NCBI RefSeq assembly: GCF_018881925.1
Contig: NZ_JACVPL010000012.1
Coordinates: 1-64,000 of the forward strand
Source: Polynucleobacter sp. Latsch14-2
GTDB taxonomy: Bacteria; Pseudomonadota; Gammaproteobacteria; Burkholderiales; Burkholderiaceae
DNA: 64,000 bases
Reading direction: 5' to 3'
Under the pieces are notes generated by a model. That model had not been told where the DNA came from and searched no databases. It was given only the letters and a program-made list of their open reading frames with translations. Positions 39,458-49,465 of this stretch are shown one piece after another (the first letter of the stretch is position 1; each line of letters opens with the position of its first letter). The position numbers were made by a program, and so were the translations under genes.

Positions 39458-41692
39458 ATGGCTTCAGAGAAATCAAAGATCATTTACACGCTGACAGATG
39501 AGGCGCCACTTTTGGCGACTTGTGCATTTTTGCCAGTGATTCGTACTTTTACAGCACCAGCTGGAGTTGAAGTTGTCACGAGCGACATTTCTGTTGCCGG
39601 GCGAATCTTGGCTGAATTCCCAGAATTTTTGACTGAAGAGCAAAAAGTTCCCGATAACTTGGCTGAACTAGGGCGAATGACCTTATTGCCTGACACCAAT
39701 ATTATTAAGCTGCCTAATATCAGTGCATCTGTTCCCCAATTGCTAGCTGCCATTAAAGAATTGCAGTCTAAGGGCTACAAGATTCCAAATTTTCCAGATG
39801 ATCCTAAAGATGATGCTGAAAAAGCCATCCGTACTCGTTACTCTAAGTGCTTAGGTAGTGCTGTTAATCCAGTCTTGCGCGAAGGGAATTCAGACCGCCG
39901 CGCCCCTCCCGCTGTAAAACGCTATGCACGAAAAAATCCTCACACTATGGGTGAATGGAGTCAGGCTTCGCGCACTCACGTTTCCCATATGCATGGTGGC
40001 GACTTCTATGCAGGTGAGAAGTCAATGACAATGGATAAGGCATGTGACGTGAAGATGGATTTGGTCACTAAGAGTGGCAAAACCATTGTGCTCAAAGCCA
40101 AAACATCGTTACTTGCTGGAGAGATTATCGACAGCATGTACATGAGCAAGAAAGCGCTTTGCGAGTTCTACGAAAAAGAAATTGAAGATGCTTATAAAAG
40201 CGGCATGATGCTTTCACTGCATGTGAAGGCAACGATGATGAAGGTCTCGCACCCTATCGTGTTTGGTCATGCGGTTAAGATTTTCTACAAAGACGCTTTT
40301 GCAAAGCATGCAAAATTATTTGAAGAGCTAGGTGTCAATGCTAACAATGGTATGAGCAGCCTTTATGACAAGATCAAAACCTTGCCAGAATCGAAACGTG
40401 AAGAAATCATTCAAGATTTGCATGCATGCCATGAGCATCGTCCGGCATTGGCAATGGTCGATTCAGCCAAAGGGATTACCAACTTGCATTCTCCAAGCGA
40501 TGTGATTGTTGATGCATCAATGCCTGCCATGATTCGCGTTGGCGGAAAAATGTGGGGTGCCGATGGTCGTCTACATGACACTAAGGCTGTGATCCCAGAA
40601 AGTACCTTTGCTCGTATTTATCAAGAGATTATTAACTTCTGTAAGACTCATGGCAACTTTGATCCAACCACCATGGGCACAGTACCAAACGTAGGTCTGA
40701 TGGCTCAGCAAGCCGAAGAGTATGGTTCACACGACAAGACTTTTGAGATTCCAGAGGCTGGTGTAGCGCGGATTGTTGCTGACGACGGCACTGTTCTGCT
40801 CGAGCAAAATGTGGAAGAGGGTGATATTTGGCGTATGTGCCAAGCTAAAGACGCACCGATTCGTGATTGGGTGAAACTAGCCGTGAATCGTGCACGCCTT
40901 TCGAATACACCTGCAGTGTTCTGGTTGGATGAATACCGTCCACATGAGGCTGAGTTAATTAAGAAGGTTAAAACTTATCTCAAGGATTACGATTTGACGG
41001 GCGTTGATATTCAAATCATGTCTCAAACACGTGCAATGCGTTATACCTTAGAACGTGTTATTCGTGGCAAGGACACCATCTCTGTGACTGGCAATATCTT
41101 GCGTGACTACCTCACGGATCTATTCCCAATCATGGAATTGGGTACTAGCGCGAAGATGTTATCGATTGTTCCATTGATGGCTGGTGGTGGCCTCTTTGAA
41201 ACAGGTGCAGGTGGTTCTGCTCCTAAGCACGTGCAACAGTTGGTTGAGGAAAACCATCTGCGTTGGGACTCGCTTGGTGAGTTCCTGGCCTTGGCTGTCT
41301 CGCTTGAGGATATTGGCGATAAAACTGGCAATACCAAAGTCAAGATTCTGGCCCGTACATTGGATGAGGCCACTGGCAAATTGTTAGAGAACAATAAGTC
41401 GCCTTCTCCACGCACGGGTGAGTTGGATAATCGTGGTAGCCAGTTTTATTTGGCAATGTATTGGGCTGAGGCCTTAGCCGCACAAACAGACGACAAAGAA
41501 TTGCAAGCCCACTTTGCGCCACTGGCTAAATCATTGCTTGCGAATGAGGAAAAGATTGCCGGAGAGCTGAAGGCAGTTCAAGGTAAGCCGGCAGATATTG
41601 GCGGTTACTTTATGGCCGATACACAAAAGTGCGAAGCAGTTATGCGCCCAAGCGCAACCTTCAATGCGGCTTTGAAGGCGGTAGCAGTCTAA
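39458..41692 (+). CDS. icd: NADP-dependent isocitrate dehydrogenase, monomeric type
   Basis: 744 residues, the standard length of the monomeric (IDH-II) enzyme. Signature stretches include [20 protein letters not shown] at the N-terminus, [40 protein letters not shown], and [20 protein letters not shown]. It oxidatively decarboxylates isocitrate to 2-oxoglutarate with NADP+ in the TCA cycle. Unrelated in size to the dimeric Icd of E. coli. Monocistronic, with a terminator at 41715. Confidence 0.97.
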   Translation: MASEKSKIIYTLTDEAPLLATCAFLPVIRTFTAPAGVEVVTSDISVAGRILAEFPEFLTEEQKVPDNLAELGRMTLLPDTNIIKLPNISASVPQLLAAIKELQSKGYKIPNFPDDPKDDAEKAIRTRYSKCLGSAVNPVLREGNSDRRAPPAVKRYARKNPHTMGEWSQASRTHVSHMHGGDFYAGEKSMTMDKACDVKMDLVTKSGKTIVLKAKTSLLAGEIIDSMYMSKKALCEFYEKEIEDAYKSGMMLSLHVKATMMKVSHPIVFGHAVKIFYKDAFAKHAKLFEELGVNANNGMSSLYDKIKTLPESKREEIIQDLHACHEHRPALAMVDSAKGITNLHSPSDVIVDASMPAMIRVGGKMWGADGRLHDTKAVIPESTFARIYQEIINFCKTHGNFDPTTMGTVPNVGLMAQQAEEYGSHDKTFEIPEAGVARIVADDGTVLLEQNVEEGDIWRMCQAKDAPIRDWVKLAVNRARLSNTPAVFWLDEYRPHEAELIKKVKTYLKDYDLTGVDIQIMSQTRAMRYTLERVIRGKDTISVTGNILRDYLTDLFPIMELGTSAKMLSIVPLMAGGGLFETGAGGSAPKHVQQLVEENHLRWDSLGEFLALAVSLEDIGDKTGNTKVKILARTLDEATGKLLENNKSPSPRTGELDNRGSQFYLAMYWAEALAAQTDDKELQAHFAPLAKSLLANEEKIAGELKAVQGKPADIGGYFMADTQKCEAVMRPSATFNAALKAVAV

Positions 41693-41714
41693 TTAGCTCA
41701 AATTCGCTAATGCA

Positions 41715-41745
41715 AAAAAGGCAAGCCGAAAGGTTTGCCTTTTTT
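41715..41745 (+). terminator. Intrinsic terminator after icd
   Basis: AAAAAGGCAAGCC (41715-41727) pairs with GGTTTGCCTTTTT (41732-41744) closed by a GAAA tetraloop (41728-41731), ending in T's. Confidence 0.92.
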
Positions 41746-41839
41746 GTTGTCTGAGGCTAGAGAAATAGGTGGTCGAGCAATAAAATGATAAGAGTAGGAG
41801 AATGAGGATTGATCCAGCTTGAATGAAAAGGCTACTGCT

Positions 41840-42802
41840 ATGCGCTTTACAGATAACACCATCTTGCCTAGTGAAATTACCCCCAAAAGTATCTTTGAGG
41901 GGCGCCGTGAGTTGATCAAGGCTGCCGCAGCTGGCAGTTTTGGCTTGGCCCTAGCGCCTTGGTTTGCCCGCGAGGCTTTGGCGGCAAATCCGGATAAGTT
42001 GGTCGTTAATCAAAATACTGCTTATGCGTCCAAAGATGAGTTGAGTGGCTACAAGAATGTCACTAGCTATAACAACTTTTATGAATTCGGAACAGACAAA
42101 ACAGATCCATTCGTCAATGCTGGCACCCTCCAAACTAGGCCTTGGACTATTTCAATTGAGGGGCTAGTAAAAAAACCAGTGACTCTGGATATTGATGCCC
42201 TGCTAAAGCTCGCACCACTGGAAGAGCGTATTTACCGCATGCGTTGTGTAGAAGGTTGGTCAATGGTCATTCCTTGGGATGGCTATGCCTTATCTAAGTT
42301 ATTGAACAAAGTGGAGCCACTGGGTTCTGCTAAGTATGTAGAGTTCATTTCTTTGGCTGATCGCAAGCAAATGCCAGGGGTAAAGAGCAACATCATCGAA
42401 TGGCCCTATCGAGAGGGTTTACGTTTAGATGAGGCCATGAATCCTTTAACCCTTTTGACATTTGGTTTGTATGGAGAGGCTTTGCCAAAACAAAATGGGG
42501 CACCCGTACGCATCGTGGTGCCATGGAAATACGGCTTTAAGAGTGCCAAGTCGATTGTCAAAATTCGACTTACTGAAGAAATGCCAAAGACTAGTTGGAG
42601 CCAGTTTGATCCACGGGAGTATGGCTTCTATTCCAATGTAAATCCATTGGTAGATCATCCCCGCTGGAGTCAGGCTACAGAACGTCGCATTGCGGATAAC
42701 AAGGGTGTATTTGCGCCGAAAATTAAAACGGAAATGTTTAATGGTTATGGTGATCAGGTCGCCAGCATGTACGCCGGCATGGACCTGAAAAAGTTCTACT
42801 AA
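41840..42802 (+). CDS. msrP: Protein-methionine-sulfoxide reductase catalytic subunit MsrP
   Basis: About 320 residues of the sulfite-oxidase/YedY family. A Tat signal lies at about 20-50 (twin arginine in [13 protein letters not shown], then a hydrophobic run to AREALA). The molybdopterin-ligating cysteine is C136 in [15 protein letters not shown], and [19 protein letters not shown] is family-specific. It reduces methionine sulfoxide in periplasmic proteins using electrons from MsrQ. Start chosen at ATG 41840, where the family begins; TTG 41819 opens the same frame. First gene of msrP-msrQ-lipocalin. Confidence 0.95.
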   Translation: MRFTDNTILPSEITPKSIFEGRRELIKAAAAGSFGLALAPWFAREALAANPDKLVVNQNTAYASKDELSGYKNVTSYNNFYEFGTDKTDPFVNAGTLQTRPWTISIEGLVKKPVTLDIDALLKLAPLEERIYRMRCVEGWSMVIPWDGYALSKLLNKVEPLGSAKYVEFISLADRKQMPGVKSNIIEWPYREGLRLDEAMNPLTLLTFGLYGEALPKQNGAPVRIVVPWKYGFKSAKSIVKIRLTEEMPKTSWSQFDPREYGFYSNVNPLVDHPRWSQATERRIADNKGVFAPKIKTEMFNGYGDQVASMYAGMDLKKFY

Positions 42803-42833
42803 CTCAAAGTAGACTTACGCGAAGCGCTCCGTG

Positions 42834-43421
42834 ATGAAAGTGATGATCTTTCTACTGGCATTGATACCATTAGACCGCTTGCTTTGGCTGGGTTTGACGG
42901 ATGGTCTTGGCGCCAATCCAATTGAGTTCATTACCAGGTCGACTGGAACTTGGGCCCTGGTACTTCTTTGTATTACCTTAGCGATGACGCCCTTACGTCT
43001 ACTGACTAACTCCCTGTTTTGGATAAAAATTCGCAGGATGCTTGGTTTATTTAGCTTCTTTTATGCGGCACTACATTTTTTAATTTGGCTTTGGCTGGAT
43101 CAAAACTTTGATTTGCTTTCTATGCTCAAGGATATTGTTAAAAGGCCATACATTACGATGGGCTTTGCAAGTTTTGTCTTGTTGATTCCGCTCGCGCTGA
43201 CTTCCAATCACTGGATGCAACGCAAATTGGGAAGACGTTGGTCTCAGTTGCATCGTCTAATTTATTTCATAGCATGTACTGTGATACTTCATTATTGGTG
43301 GCATAAAGCTGGCAAGAATGATCTTCAGACAGTTTCTATTTACGCGCTTATTGTGTGCTTGCTATTGTGTTGTAGGATTCCCTTTGTTAGAAGCAAACTC
43401 ATTTTAAATAAGGTCAAATGA
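42834..43421 (+). CDS. msrQ: MsrQ haem-binding membrane subunit
   Basis: 195 residues with six membrane helices of the ferric-reductase-like domain; haem histidines are expected in FYAALHFLIWLWL and in the loop WSQLHRLIYFIACTVILHYW. It takes electrons from quinol or flavin and passes them to MsrP across the inner membrane. ATG 42834 directly follows a GTG; stop overlaps the lipocalin ATG by four bases. Confidence 0.92.
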   Translation: MKVMIFLLALIPLDRLLWLGLTDGLGANPIEFITRSTGTWALVLLCITLAMTPLRLLTNSLFWIKIRRMLGLFSFFYAALHFLIWLWLDQNFDLLSMLKDIVKRPYITMGFASFVLLIPLALTSNHWMQRKLGRRWSQLHRLIYFIACTVILHYWWHKAGKNDLQTVSIYALIVCLLLCCRIPFVRSKLILNKVK

Positions 43422-43981
43422 AAATTTCACACCCCACAACAGCCATAATCTTAGGCTTGATCACTAGTGCCTTGCTGTTTCAGGCAAAGGCGTATGGTGA
43501 GAGTACTCCGCTGCCAGTGCAGACGATTGCAGCGTTAGAGCTGCCTCGCTATCTGGGGGCTTGGTACGAGATTGCCAAATTCCCCAACTGGTTTCAGAAG
43601 AAATGCGTTGGCAGCACTAAGGCAGTGTATTCACTCAAGGATGATGGCAACGTGCAAGTGCTCAATAGCTGTAAAACAGCTAGCGGTGAAACTTCCTCTG
43701 CCCAAGGTACAGCAAAACAGATTGGTGCTAAAGATTCTCCAAAACTGGAGGTGCGCTTTGCGCCTGACTGGCTTTCATTTCTTCCAATGGTTTGGGGCGA
43801 CTACTGGGTAATTGATCTAGACTCTCGTTATCAGGTTGCTGCAGTTAGTGATGCAAAGCGAGATTATCTTTGGATCTTATCTAGAACTCCGCAGATAGAT
43901 CCAAAGGTTTACGATGATTTGTTATTGCGTTTACAGCAACAACAATTTGACATACGTAGACTAGAAAAGACTCCGCAGTAG
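43418..43981 (+). CDS. Lipocalin family protein (Blc-like)
   Basis: 187 residues: signal peptide (1 to about 28), then a bacterial lipocalin with the GxW motif in YLGAWYEIAKFPNWFQKKC, a middle segment WGDYWVIDLDSRYQVAAVSD and the C-terminal DYLWILSRTPQID. No lipobox cysteine is evident, so it is probably soluble in the periplasm. Bacterial lipocalins bind lipids or fatty acids and help in envelope stress. The coupling to msrPQ supports a role in oxidative envelope damage. Confidence 0.88.
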   Translation: MKISHPTTAIILGLITSALLFQAKAYGESTPLPVQTIAALELPRYLGAWYEIAKFPNWFQKKCVGSTKAVYSLKDDGNVQVLNSCKTASGETSSAQGTAKQIGAKDSPKLEVRFAPDWLSFLPMVWGDYWVIDLDSRYQVAAVSDAKRDYLWILSRTPQIDPKVYDDLLLRLQQQQFDIRRLEKTPQ

Positions 43982-44000
43982 AGTTCATTCAAAGACCGTT

Positions 44001-44924
44001 ATGAATCATTTTGTATTGCCACCCGGAATTCAAATCTTCGAAAGAGGATGGCTTTCAGCAAATAATATTTTGCTCTATGGCAATGGCGATGTCTCGTTAG
44101 TGGATACAGGATATTGTGCGCATCAAGATCTCACGCTGGACTTAGTAAAAAATGCTTTGCAAAAGCATGGGCTATTCAGTTTGAATAAGATTGTTAACAC
44201 TCATCTACATTCAGATCACTGTGGCGGTAATGCCGTGTTGTTTAAGGCTTACCAGCCCGAGATTTATATCCCTGCAGCAGAGGCTTTAGCAGTGAGCTCT
44301 TGGGATGAGGAGTTGCTCAGTTATCACAACCTAGGGCAAGAATGCCCACGCTTTTCGTATTCAAATTTGTTGCTTCCTGGGAGTGAGATCGTTTTAGGCT
44401 CGCATCTATGGCAGGTCTTGGCTGCACCAGGGCATGACCCGCACTCGGTCATGCTCTATCAAGCCAACCATCAAATTTTAATTTCAGCCGATGCTCTATG
44501 GGAAGAGGGGTTTGGGGTGATATTCCCGGAGCTATGGGGCGAGAGCGGGTTTGAAGAGGTGGCGCAAACCTTAGATCTTATTGAGGGTTTGAATATTGCT
44601 TTTGTTATCCCTGGACACGGCAAGCCTTTTGCTAATGTAAAAAAGGCCCTCGAGGCGGCACGCTCAAGATTAGATTACCTTGCCTCCGATCCAGATCGAA
44701 ATGCACGGCATGGCGCTAAAGTCCTATTAAAGTATAAATTGCTTGAGTGGCGCAGCATAGAGATGCGAAAGGTAAGTCAATGGATTGCCAATACCCCTGC
44801 ATTGCTGGCTGCCGCGACTTTGCTGAATATGGAAGTGGGAGAGATGGCAGCATGGCTTCCCCTAGCCTTAGTAAAATCTCGTGCCGCTAGGATTGAGCAA
44901 GAGCATTTAGTCAATCTCGATTAA
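44001..44924 (+). CDS. MBL-fold metallo-hydrolase
   Basis: 307 residues with the zinc motif H68-x-H70-x-D72-H73 in NTHLHSDHCGGN, a downstream histidine in APGHDPHSV, an aspartate in ISADALWEE and a histidine in IPGHGKPF, so both metal sites look complete. The C-terminal 80 residues form a helical domain as in glyoxalase-II-like and related hydrolases. Substrate unknown. 19 bases after the lipocalin gene, so possibly the fourth gene of the msrPQ operon. Confidence 0.87.
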   Translation: MNHFVLPPGIQIFERGWLSANNILLYGNGDVSLVDTGYCAHQDLTLDLVKNALQKHGLFSLNKIVNTHLHSDHCGGNAVLFKAYQPEIYIPAAEALAVSSWDEELLSYHNLGQECPRFSYSNLLLPGSEIVLGSHLWQVLAAPGHDPHSVMLYQANHQILISADALWEEGFGVIFPELWGESGFEEVAQTLDLIEGLNIAFVIPGHGKPFANVKKALEAARSRLDYLASDPDRNARHGAKVLLKYKLLEWRSIEMRKVSQWIANTPALLAAATLLNMEVGEMAAWLPLALVKSRAARIEQEHLVNLD

Positions 44925-45727
44925 AAATTAAAGGAAACTTTTCCATATACAGACCACTTGTATTCAGGATAGGTTTCCACAACCTGTTTGCTCGCTCCAA
45001 TGGCTAGTAAAAAGTTTTTATTGAGGCGGTGGGTCACCATTGCATCGATTGGCACAAACCAGCCACCACCTGCAGTATTGTGGACAATCCCGTTCTCATC
45101 CCAGAGGCGCAGTTGGGTATCGTGTGCGAGATGAATTCCTAGCGTTGGAAATAGAGATAAAGTCCTCAGTAAGGTACCTTGATTGGGGCTAGCTGTACCA
45201 GCGTTATTTTTGGAATCAAAGCCATACATATAGCGCATGAGTGGGGAAAAATCATTTAATACCGAGTGACTGCCTTCAACTGGGCTAAACGAGGCGCTAA
45301 CTTGGGGTCCAGCCACCCATTGACCATTATTCCCGAAAGGAAAAATAATACGACCGCCAAAATTAGCCTGCCAGCCTGGCAGTCCTCCCCAGACGGTGAG
45401 CAAGGTATTGCCAGCGCTATATTGGCCTGTTGCTTGTGATGGTAATGTGGGGCCATAATTCGCAATGTAGGATGTATCCAACCTCATTGTTCCTCTCCAT
45501 CGATCGATCTTGAGAGGTTCGTAATACCGTAGTTTCAGGGTATCGCTGTAGTTTTCAGATCCTTGGTAATTATGATATCCCCAGAATTCTAGAATGTGAT
45601 CTTCAGTATGATCTTGAGAGACATTTTTTAGATCTGAATGAATTATTAAGTCCGCAGTATCGTTAGCCCAGCATAGCCGCATAGTGCTAAGCAGTAGGGT
45701 TAGTAGAATGACGTACACGAATCGCAT
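44921..45727 (-). CDS. Outer-membrane beta-barrel protein of unknown function
   Basis: About 268 residues from ATG 45727: a signal peptide (MRFVYVILLTLLLSTMRLCW, cleavage near WAND), then alternating strands, including LKLRYYEPLKIDRW, TLLTVWGGLPGWQANFGGRI and a C-terminal aromatic end SVYGKVSFNF fit for outer-membrane assembly. The family is not recognised with certainty. It converges on the MBL gene with a four-base overlap and diverges from the SDR gene 42 bp away. Confidence 0.6.
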   Translation of the reverse strand: MRFVYVILLTLLLSTMRLCWANDTADLIIHSDLKNVSQDHTEDHILEFWGYHNYQGSENYSDTLKLRYYEPLKIDRWRGTMRLDTSYIANYGPTLPSQATGQYSAGNTLLTVWGGLPGWQANFGGRIIFPFGNNGQWVAGPQVSASFSPVEGSHSVLNDFSPLMRYMYGFDSKNNAGTASPNQGTLLRTLSLFPTLGIHLAHDTQLRLWDENGIVHNTAGGGWFVPIDAMVTHRLNKNFLLAIGASKQVVETYPEYKWSVYGKVSFNF

Positions 45728-45769
45728 ATAGGCGGTAATATTAAATGACGAAGACAGGAAGAGGAATAT

Positions 45770-46540
45770 ATGGAACATACTGCATTAGTTACTGGCGCAA
45801 CTGCTGGTTTTGGTGAGGCAGCCGCCCGTCGCTTTTTAGCTCATGGCCATAAAGTCATTGCGCTAGGTCGAAGAATGGAGCGTCTTGAGGCTTTAAAGTC
45901 AGCATTGCCTCCTGAGCAACAGAAAAAATTATTGCTCTTAGCGCTCGATGTTTGTGACAGCGCAAGGGTTGACCAGTTAGCCGCTAGCTTACCAGCAGAA
46001 TTTGCTCAAGTGAGTGTTTTGGTAAATAACGCAGGTCTCGCGCTAGGCCTAGAACCGGCTCATCAGGCGGTACTTTCGGATTGGGATCGTATGATTGATA
46101 CCAATATCAAAGGACTGGTACATATGACGCGTGCTTTTTTACCTGGCATGGTTGATCGTAAACGTGGCCATGTGATTAATATCGGTTCGGTTGCAGCAAA
46201 TTACCCCTATCCCGGCGGCAACGTCTATGGCGGTACGAAGGCCTTTGTAAAGCAGTTTAGTTTGAACTTACGTGCTGACCTTAGCGGTACTCCGGTTCGT
46301 GTTACGTGTATTGAGCCAGGAATGTCTGGCGGTACTGAGTTTTCTAATGTGCGCTTTAAGGGTGATGATAATAAAGTCGAGAGCGTCTATGCTGGTGTTC
46401 ATGCGCTTACTGCGGATGATATTGCGGAGGCTATTTTTTGGTCAGCAACCTTACCTAGTCATATGAACATCAATGTGTTGGAAGTGATGCCTGTTCAGCA
46501 GGCTAGTGCCCCCATGAAGATTCATCGCGGAAGTTTTTAA
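45770..46540 (+). CDS. Short-chain dehydrogenase (YdfG-like)
   Basis: 256 residues. Classical SDR features: cofactor loop TGATAGFGEAAARRF (NADP preference from GRRMERL), NNAGLALG, catalytic serine in NIGSVAANYPYPGG and Y-x-x-x-K in VYGGTKAFVKQF. Close in pattern to YdfG, which acts on 3-hydroxy acids and malonic semialdehyde. Ribosome binding site GAGGAA precedes the ATG. Next gene starts two bases after its stop. Confidence 0.9.
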   Translation: MEHTALVTGATAGFGEAAARRFLAHGHKVIALGRRMERLEALKSALPPEQQKKLLLLALDVCDSARVDQLAASLPAEFAQVSVLVNNAGLALGLEPAHQAVLSDWDRMIDTNIKGLVHMTRAFLPGMVDRKRGHVINIGSVAANYPYPGGNVYGGTKAFVKQFSLNLRADLSGTPVRVTCIEPGMSGGTEFSNVRFKGDDNKVESVYAGVHALTADDIAEAIFWSATLPSHMNINVLEVMPVQQASAPMKIHRGSF

Positions 46541-46542
46541 AA

Positions 46543-47301
46543 ATGATACTGTCCCTACGCTCGTTGTTCATTACCCTGATTTTTTTCTCATTGAGCACTC
46601 ATGCAGCTGAGTATCGATTTTATTCGGCCGCTGGTGCTAAGGTGCCATTGATTGAGTTATCTCAGTTATTTAATCAAACTAATTCCGGTAGTCATATTGT
46701 GAATAATTTTGATACTGCTGGGGCTGCTGAGAAAAAATTCTTTGAGGACCCAAAGAGTACTTGCTTGATCACAACGCAGGTGCGTATTAATAGCGCCTTA
46801 AAGTCAGGCGCTCTGAAAGGGCAGGCGCAAATTCCATTGGCGGATACACTTGGTGCGTTGGCATCTTCAAATCCAGCCAAGCCTTCAATTTCCAATACCA
46901 ATGAGCTAGTCAATACTTTGCTTAGTGCAAAGTCGATTGCATTCTCTAATCCAGCCAATGGCGCAACTGTAGGCTTGCATTTTCAGGAGATGATTAAAAA
47001 ATTGGGTATCGAGAAGCAGGTAATGGAGAAAGCTATTCTTGCCAGCGATGGTGTAGAAACCATGAAACTTGTTTTAGCTAAAAAAGTTGAGCTGGGCGTT
47101 ACACAAATGAGTGAAGTCATTCAGGCAGATCGAAATACCTTAGTTGGTCCTTTTCCTGCTGAGTTTGAGTTGGCAACTAGGTACTCTTTATGGTGTAAAG
47201 AGCCGGGGCTGCCAGAAATTTCTGCGTTTATTGGTTTGTTGACGTCACGTTTTGGCGCGCAAGTTTTCAGTTACAACGGCTTGCGCCCAGTGCAGCAATG
47301 A
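46543..47301 (+). CDS. ModA-like periplasmic substrate-binding protein (orphan)
   Basis: 252 residues: signal peptide (1 to about 21, ending THA), then a type II periplasmic-binding fold with YRFYSAAGAKVPLIELSQLF, LAKKVELGVTQMSEVIQADR and a C-terminal TSRFGAQVFSYNGLRPVQ, similar to molybdate-type SBP_bac_11 proteins. No permease or ATPase gene is adjacent, so it may serve a distant transporter or act as a sensor. Coupled to the SDR gene. Confidence 0.7.
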   Translation: MILSLRSLFITLIFFSLSTHAAEYRFYSAAGAKVPLIELSQLFNQTNSGSHIVNNFDTAGAAEKKFFEDPKSTCLITTQVRINSALKSGALKGQAQIPLADTLGALASSNPAKPSISNTNELVNTLLSAKSIAFSNPANGATVGLHFQEMIKKLGIEKQVMEKAILASDGVETMKLVLAKKVELGVTQMSEVIQADRNTLVGPFPAEFELATRYSLWCKEPGLPEISAFIGLLTSRFGAQVFSYNGLRPVQQ

Positions 47302-47315
47302 TTGTTTGATTGTTG

Positions 47316-47852
47316 TTATTCTGATTTCCATTTGTAGAACTTGGGAAAATGGCGCATCACTGCTGTGCCATTGAAGTCCCAAGCTTTGCATTGGCCCAAA
47401 TAGAGTGGCGGCTTATTTTCATCCTTATCAAGTAGTGCGCCTGGAATAGATTGGTATGCCGCTGTTCCAATATTAGCCAGTAGTTCGCGTAAATGGGTGC
47501 ATCCTTTAAGCCCTCCCAAATGGAGATCAATTACTTTTCGCCACCCTTTACCAAGGCGGGCTCCAATTAGGGCATCCATCGGCGGAATAACTTGGGGACA
47601 TTCAGGGTGAGGATGCTTATCCATCGATACTTCAATAGCCTGAATGATGAACTCGCTATTTAAGGTTAAGCGTAGCCACATATCATGTACGGCGTCGCCC
47701 GGAGCCCAAGTTACTCCACCGGTGGTAAAGGGGTATGCTTTTGTATCTTTGAGGTGCGCCTCGATATCCCAGAGTCCATCTTCTCGTGCATATCCCGAAA
47801 AGGTAATTTCGCGTGTGTGCAGTGGGGTGCGCGTTGTTGGAGTAGAAAGCAT
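47316..47852 (-). CDS. DUF2889 family protein
   Basis: 178 residues with the DUF2889 pattern: LHTREITFSGYAREDGLWDI near the N-terminus, AVHDMWLRLTLNSEFIIQAI in the middle, and GGLKGCTHLRELLANIGTAA toward the end with a conserved cysteine. Found in many Burkholderiales, sometimes beside aromatic-catabolism genes; function unknown. Convergent with the substrate-binding protein gene. Confidence 0.85.
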   Translation of the reverse strand: MLSTPTTRTPLHTREITFSGYAREDGLWDIEAHLKDTKAYPFTTGGVTWAPGDAVHDMWLRLTLNSEFIIQAIEVSMDKHPHPECPQVIPPMDALIGARLGKGWRKVIDLHLGGLKGCTHLRELLANIGTAAYQSIPGALLDKDENKPPLYLGQCKAWDFNGTAVMRHFPKFYKWKSE

Positions 47853-47958
47853 TGGTATAGGTGTTCACTCATTCTAAAGAAGTAAATAGCAATGATAATG
47901 ATTCAAGCGGCAGCAACTGCAAATTGCGTAAAACTCTATAGTATTCTCACTGAAATAT

Positions 47959-48693
47959 ATGGCAAAACCAGTCTCCTTAGAAAAAATTCTCTTTAGCCAA
48001 GGCTTTGGCACCAGGCGGTATTGCAGCGATTTAGTCTATGCTGATTTAGTCAAAATCAATGGTGTTGTAGCCGAAGACCCCGAAGAACGCATCTTGACCG
48101 AAGGCCTCGTTTTAAATGTAGAAGGTCAGGATTGGGAATTCCATGAAAAAGCGTATATCGCTTTTAATAAACCCGCAAATTATGAGTGCTCGCATAAAAC
48201 TTCTCATCATCCTAGCGTCTATAGTTTGCTGCCTCGTCCATTTGTCGAGCGCGGCTTGCAGTGCGTAGGGCGCTTGGACTATGACACTACTGGATTGCTT
48301 TTAATTTCTGATGACGGTCAGTTTATTCACAAGATGACTACGCCCAAGAAAAACATTGGCAAGGTCTATGAAATTACGACTTCTGAGCCCATCACCTCAA
48401 AGCAAATAGAGCATCTTTTAAAAGGCGTTGTGCTGGATGATGATCCTCGGCCCTGCCAAGCGGTAGCCTGCAAACAGTTAACTGAGAATACATTAGCAAT
48501 GACTATTGTTGAGGGGCGCTACCATCAAGTAAAGCGCATGATGGCCGCTGTGGGAAATCACGTTGCAAGACTGCATCGCACCGAGATTGGTCAATATAGA
48601 ATGCCCGCTGATTTGGCGGAAGGTCAATGGCGTTGGTTGTATGCGGATGAGTTAAAAATGCTCTCTAGAAGCGTTGAGGCGGATCATGCCTGA
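47959..48693 (+). CDS. rsuA: 16S rRNA pseudouridine(516) synthase RsuA
   Basis: 244 residues: an N-terminal S4-like RNA-binding domain (about 1-58) and a catalytic RsuA/RluB-type domain with GRLDYDTTG (104-112, catalytic D107), TPKKNIGKVYEI and VEGRYHQVKRMMAAVGNHV. It modifies uridine 516 of 16S rRNA during assembly. The pterin dehydratase gene starts inside its last codons. Confidence 0.9.
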   Translation: MAKPVSLEKILFSQGFGTRRYCSDLVYADLVKINGVVAEDPEERILTEGLVLNVEGQDWEFHEKAYIAFNKPANYECSHKTSHHPSVYSLLPRPFVERGLQCVGRLDYDTTGLLLISDDGQFIHKMTTPKKNIGKVYEITTSEPITSKQIEHLLKGVVLDDDPRPCQAVACKQLTENTLAMTIVEGRYHQVKRMMAAVGNHVARLHRTEIGQYRMPADLAEGQWRWLYADELKMLSRSVEADHA

Positions 48694-48982
48694 GCAGAAG
48701 TTGCTATCAGATAGGGTTGATATTCAGAGGAGGCTACCTGAGTGGCATGTGAGCCCTGATTTAAAGGCGATCTCGCGAGAATTTGCGTTTCAGAATTTTA
48801 AAGCTGCTTTCGAGTTTATGAAGCTCTCCGCTCAGTACGCAGAAGAGAACAATCATCATCCGGATTGGTCAAATGCCTGGAACATAGTGAATGTGTCTCT
48901 TAGCACTCACTCACTCCATGGAATCACCGAACTAGACCTTGCCATGGCAAATGCGATGGATGCGTTTGCTCGACAGGTCTAG
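48686..48982 (+). CDS. phhB: Pterin-4a-carbinolamine dehydratase
   Basis: 98 residues matching PCD/DCoH: the signature histidine pair in EENNHHPDWSNAWNIVNVSL and the C-terminal THSLHGITELDLAMANAMDA. It recycles 4a-hydroxytetrahydrobiopterin formed by aromatic amino-acid hydroxylases; no such hydroxylase is in this window. ATG 48686 with a GAGGCGG just upstream overlaps the rsuA stop by eight bases. Confidence 0.92.
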   Translation: MPEQKLLSDRVDIQRRLPEWHVSPDLKAISREFAFQNFKAAFEFMKLSAQYAEENNHHPDWSNAWNIVNVSLSTHSLHGITELDLAMANAMDAFARQV

Positions 48983-48996
48983 CAATCTGTCTGCGA

Positions 48997-49212
48997 TTAA
49001 TGCTCTTCTTCCTCATCATCTTCTGAGGTCATACTCATGAGGATGGTTGCTAGCAGGCCATAGACAACCTCGGTTGCAATCATGCCGTCTTCATCGAGTT
49101 CGTCCATCAGATCATTGAGGCAATCTTCTGTAGGCTCATTTAGAAGGGTCATTGCGCACTCGCACCCGTAGTCGAAGTCTTCGTCGTTTTGGGTTTGATC
49201 TTCGTTAGTCAT
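48997..49212 (-). CDS. Small acidic hypothetical protein
   Basis: 71 residues, highly acidic at both ends (NEDQTQNDEDFDYG and TSEDDEEEEH), with one hydrophobic middle (MIATEVVYGLLATILMSM). ATG 49212 has a good AAGGAA ribosome binding site; the frame is open 11 codons further. No family recognised. Convergent with phhB. Confidence 0.55.
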   Translation of the reverse strand: MTNEDQTQNDEDFDYGCECAMTLLNEPTEDCLNDLMDELDEDGMIATEVVYGLLATILMSMTSEDDEEEEH

Positions 49213-49465
49213 GGCAATTCCTTTATTGATTCTCCAGAATAGCAAATAAAGGCGCTTTTAGGGGTTTGATCTTAGGGGGTGCATGAATTAACCCCCTGGA
49301 ATGCTGATTTATTCCGAGAAAACCTCCCCCATCGGTACTGGTAAATATTTATTTAAATTTAATTGAAAATTGTGTAAAGTCAGAGGAAATTAAACAAGAG
49401 TTTAAATATCCGAGACAAGTTATTTTGTGCACTGCAAAATAATTCTAAAAAAGAATGGAGACAAT

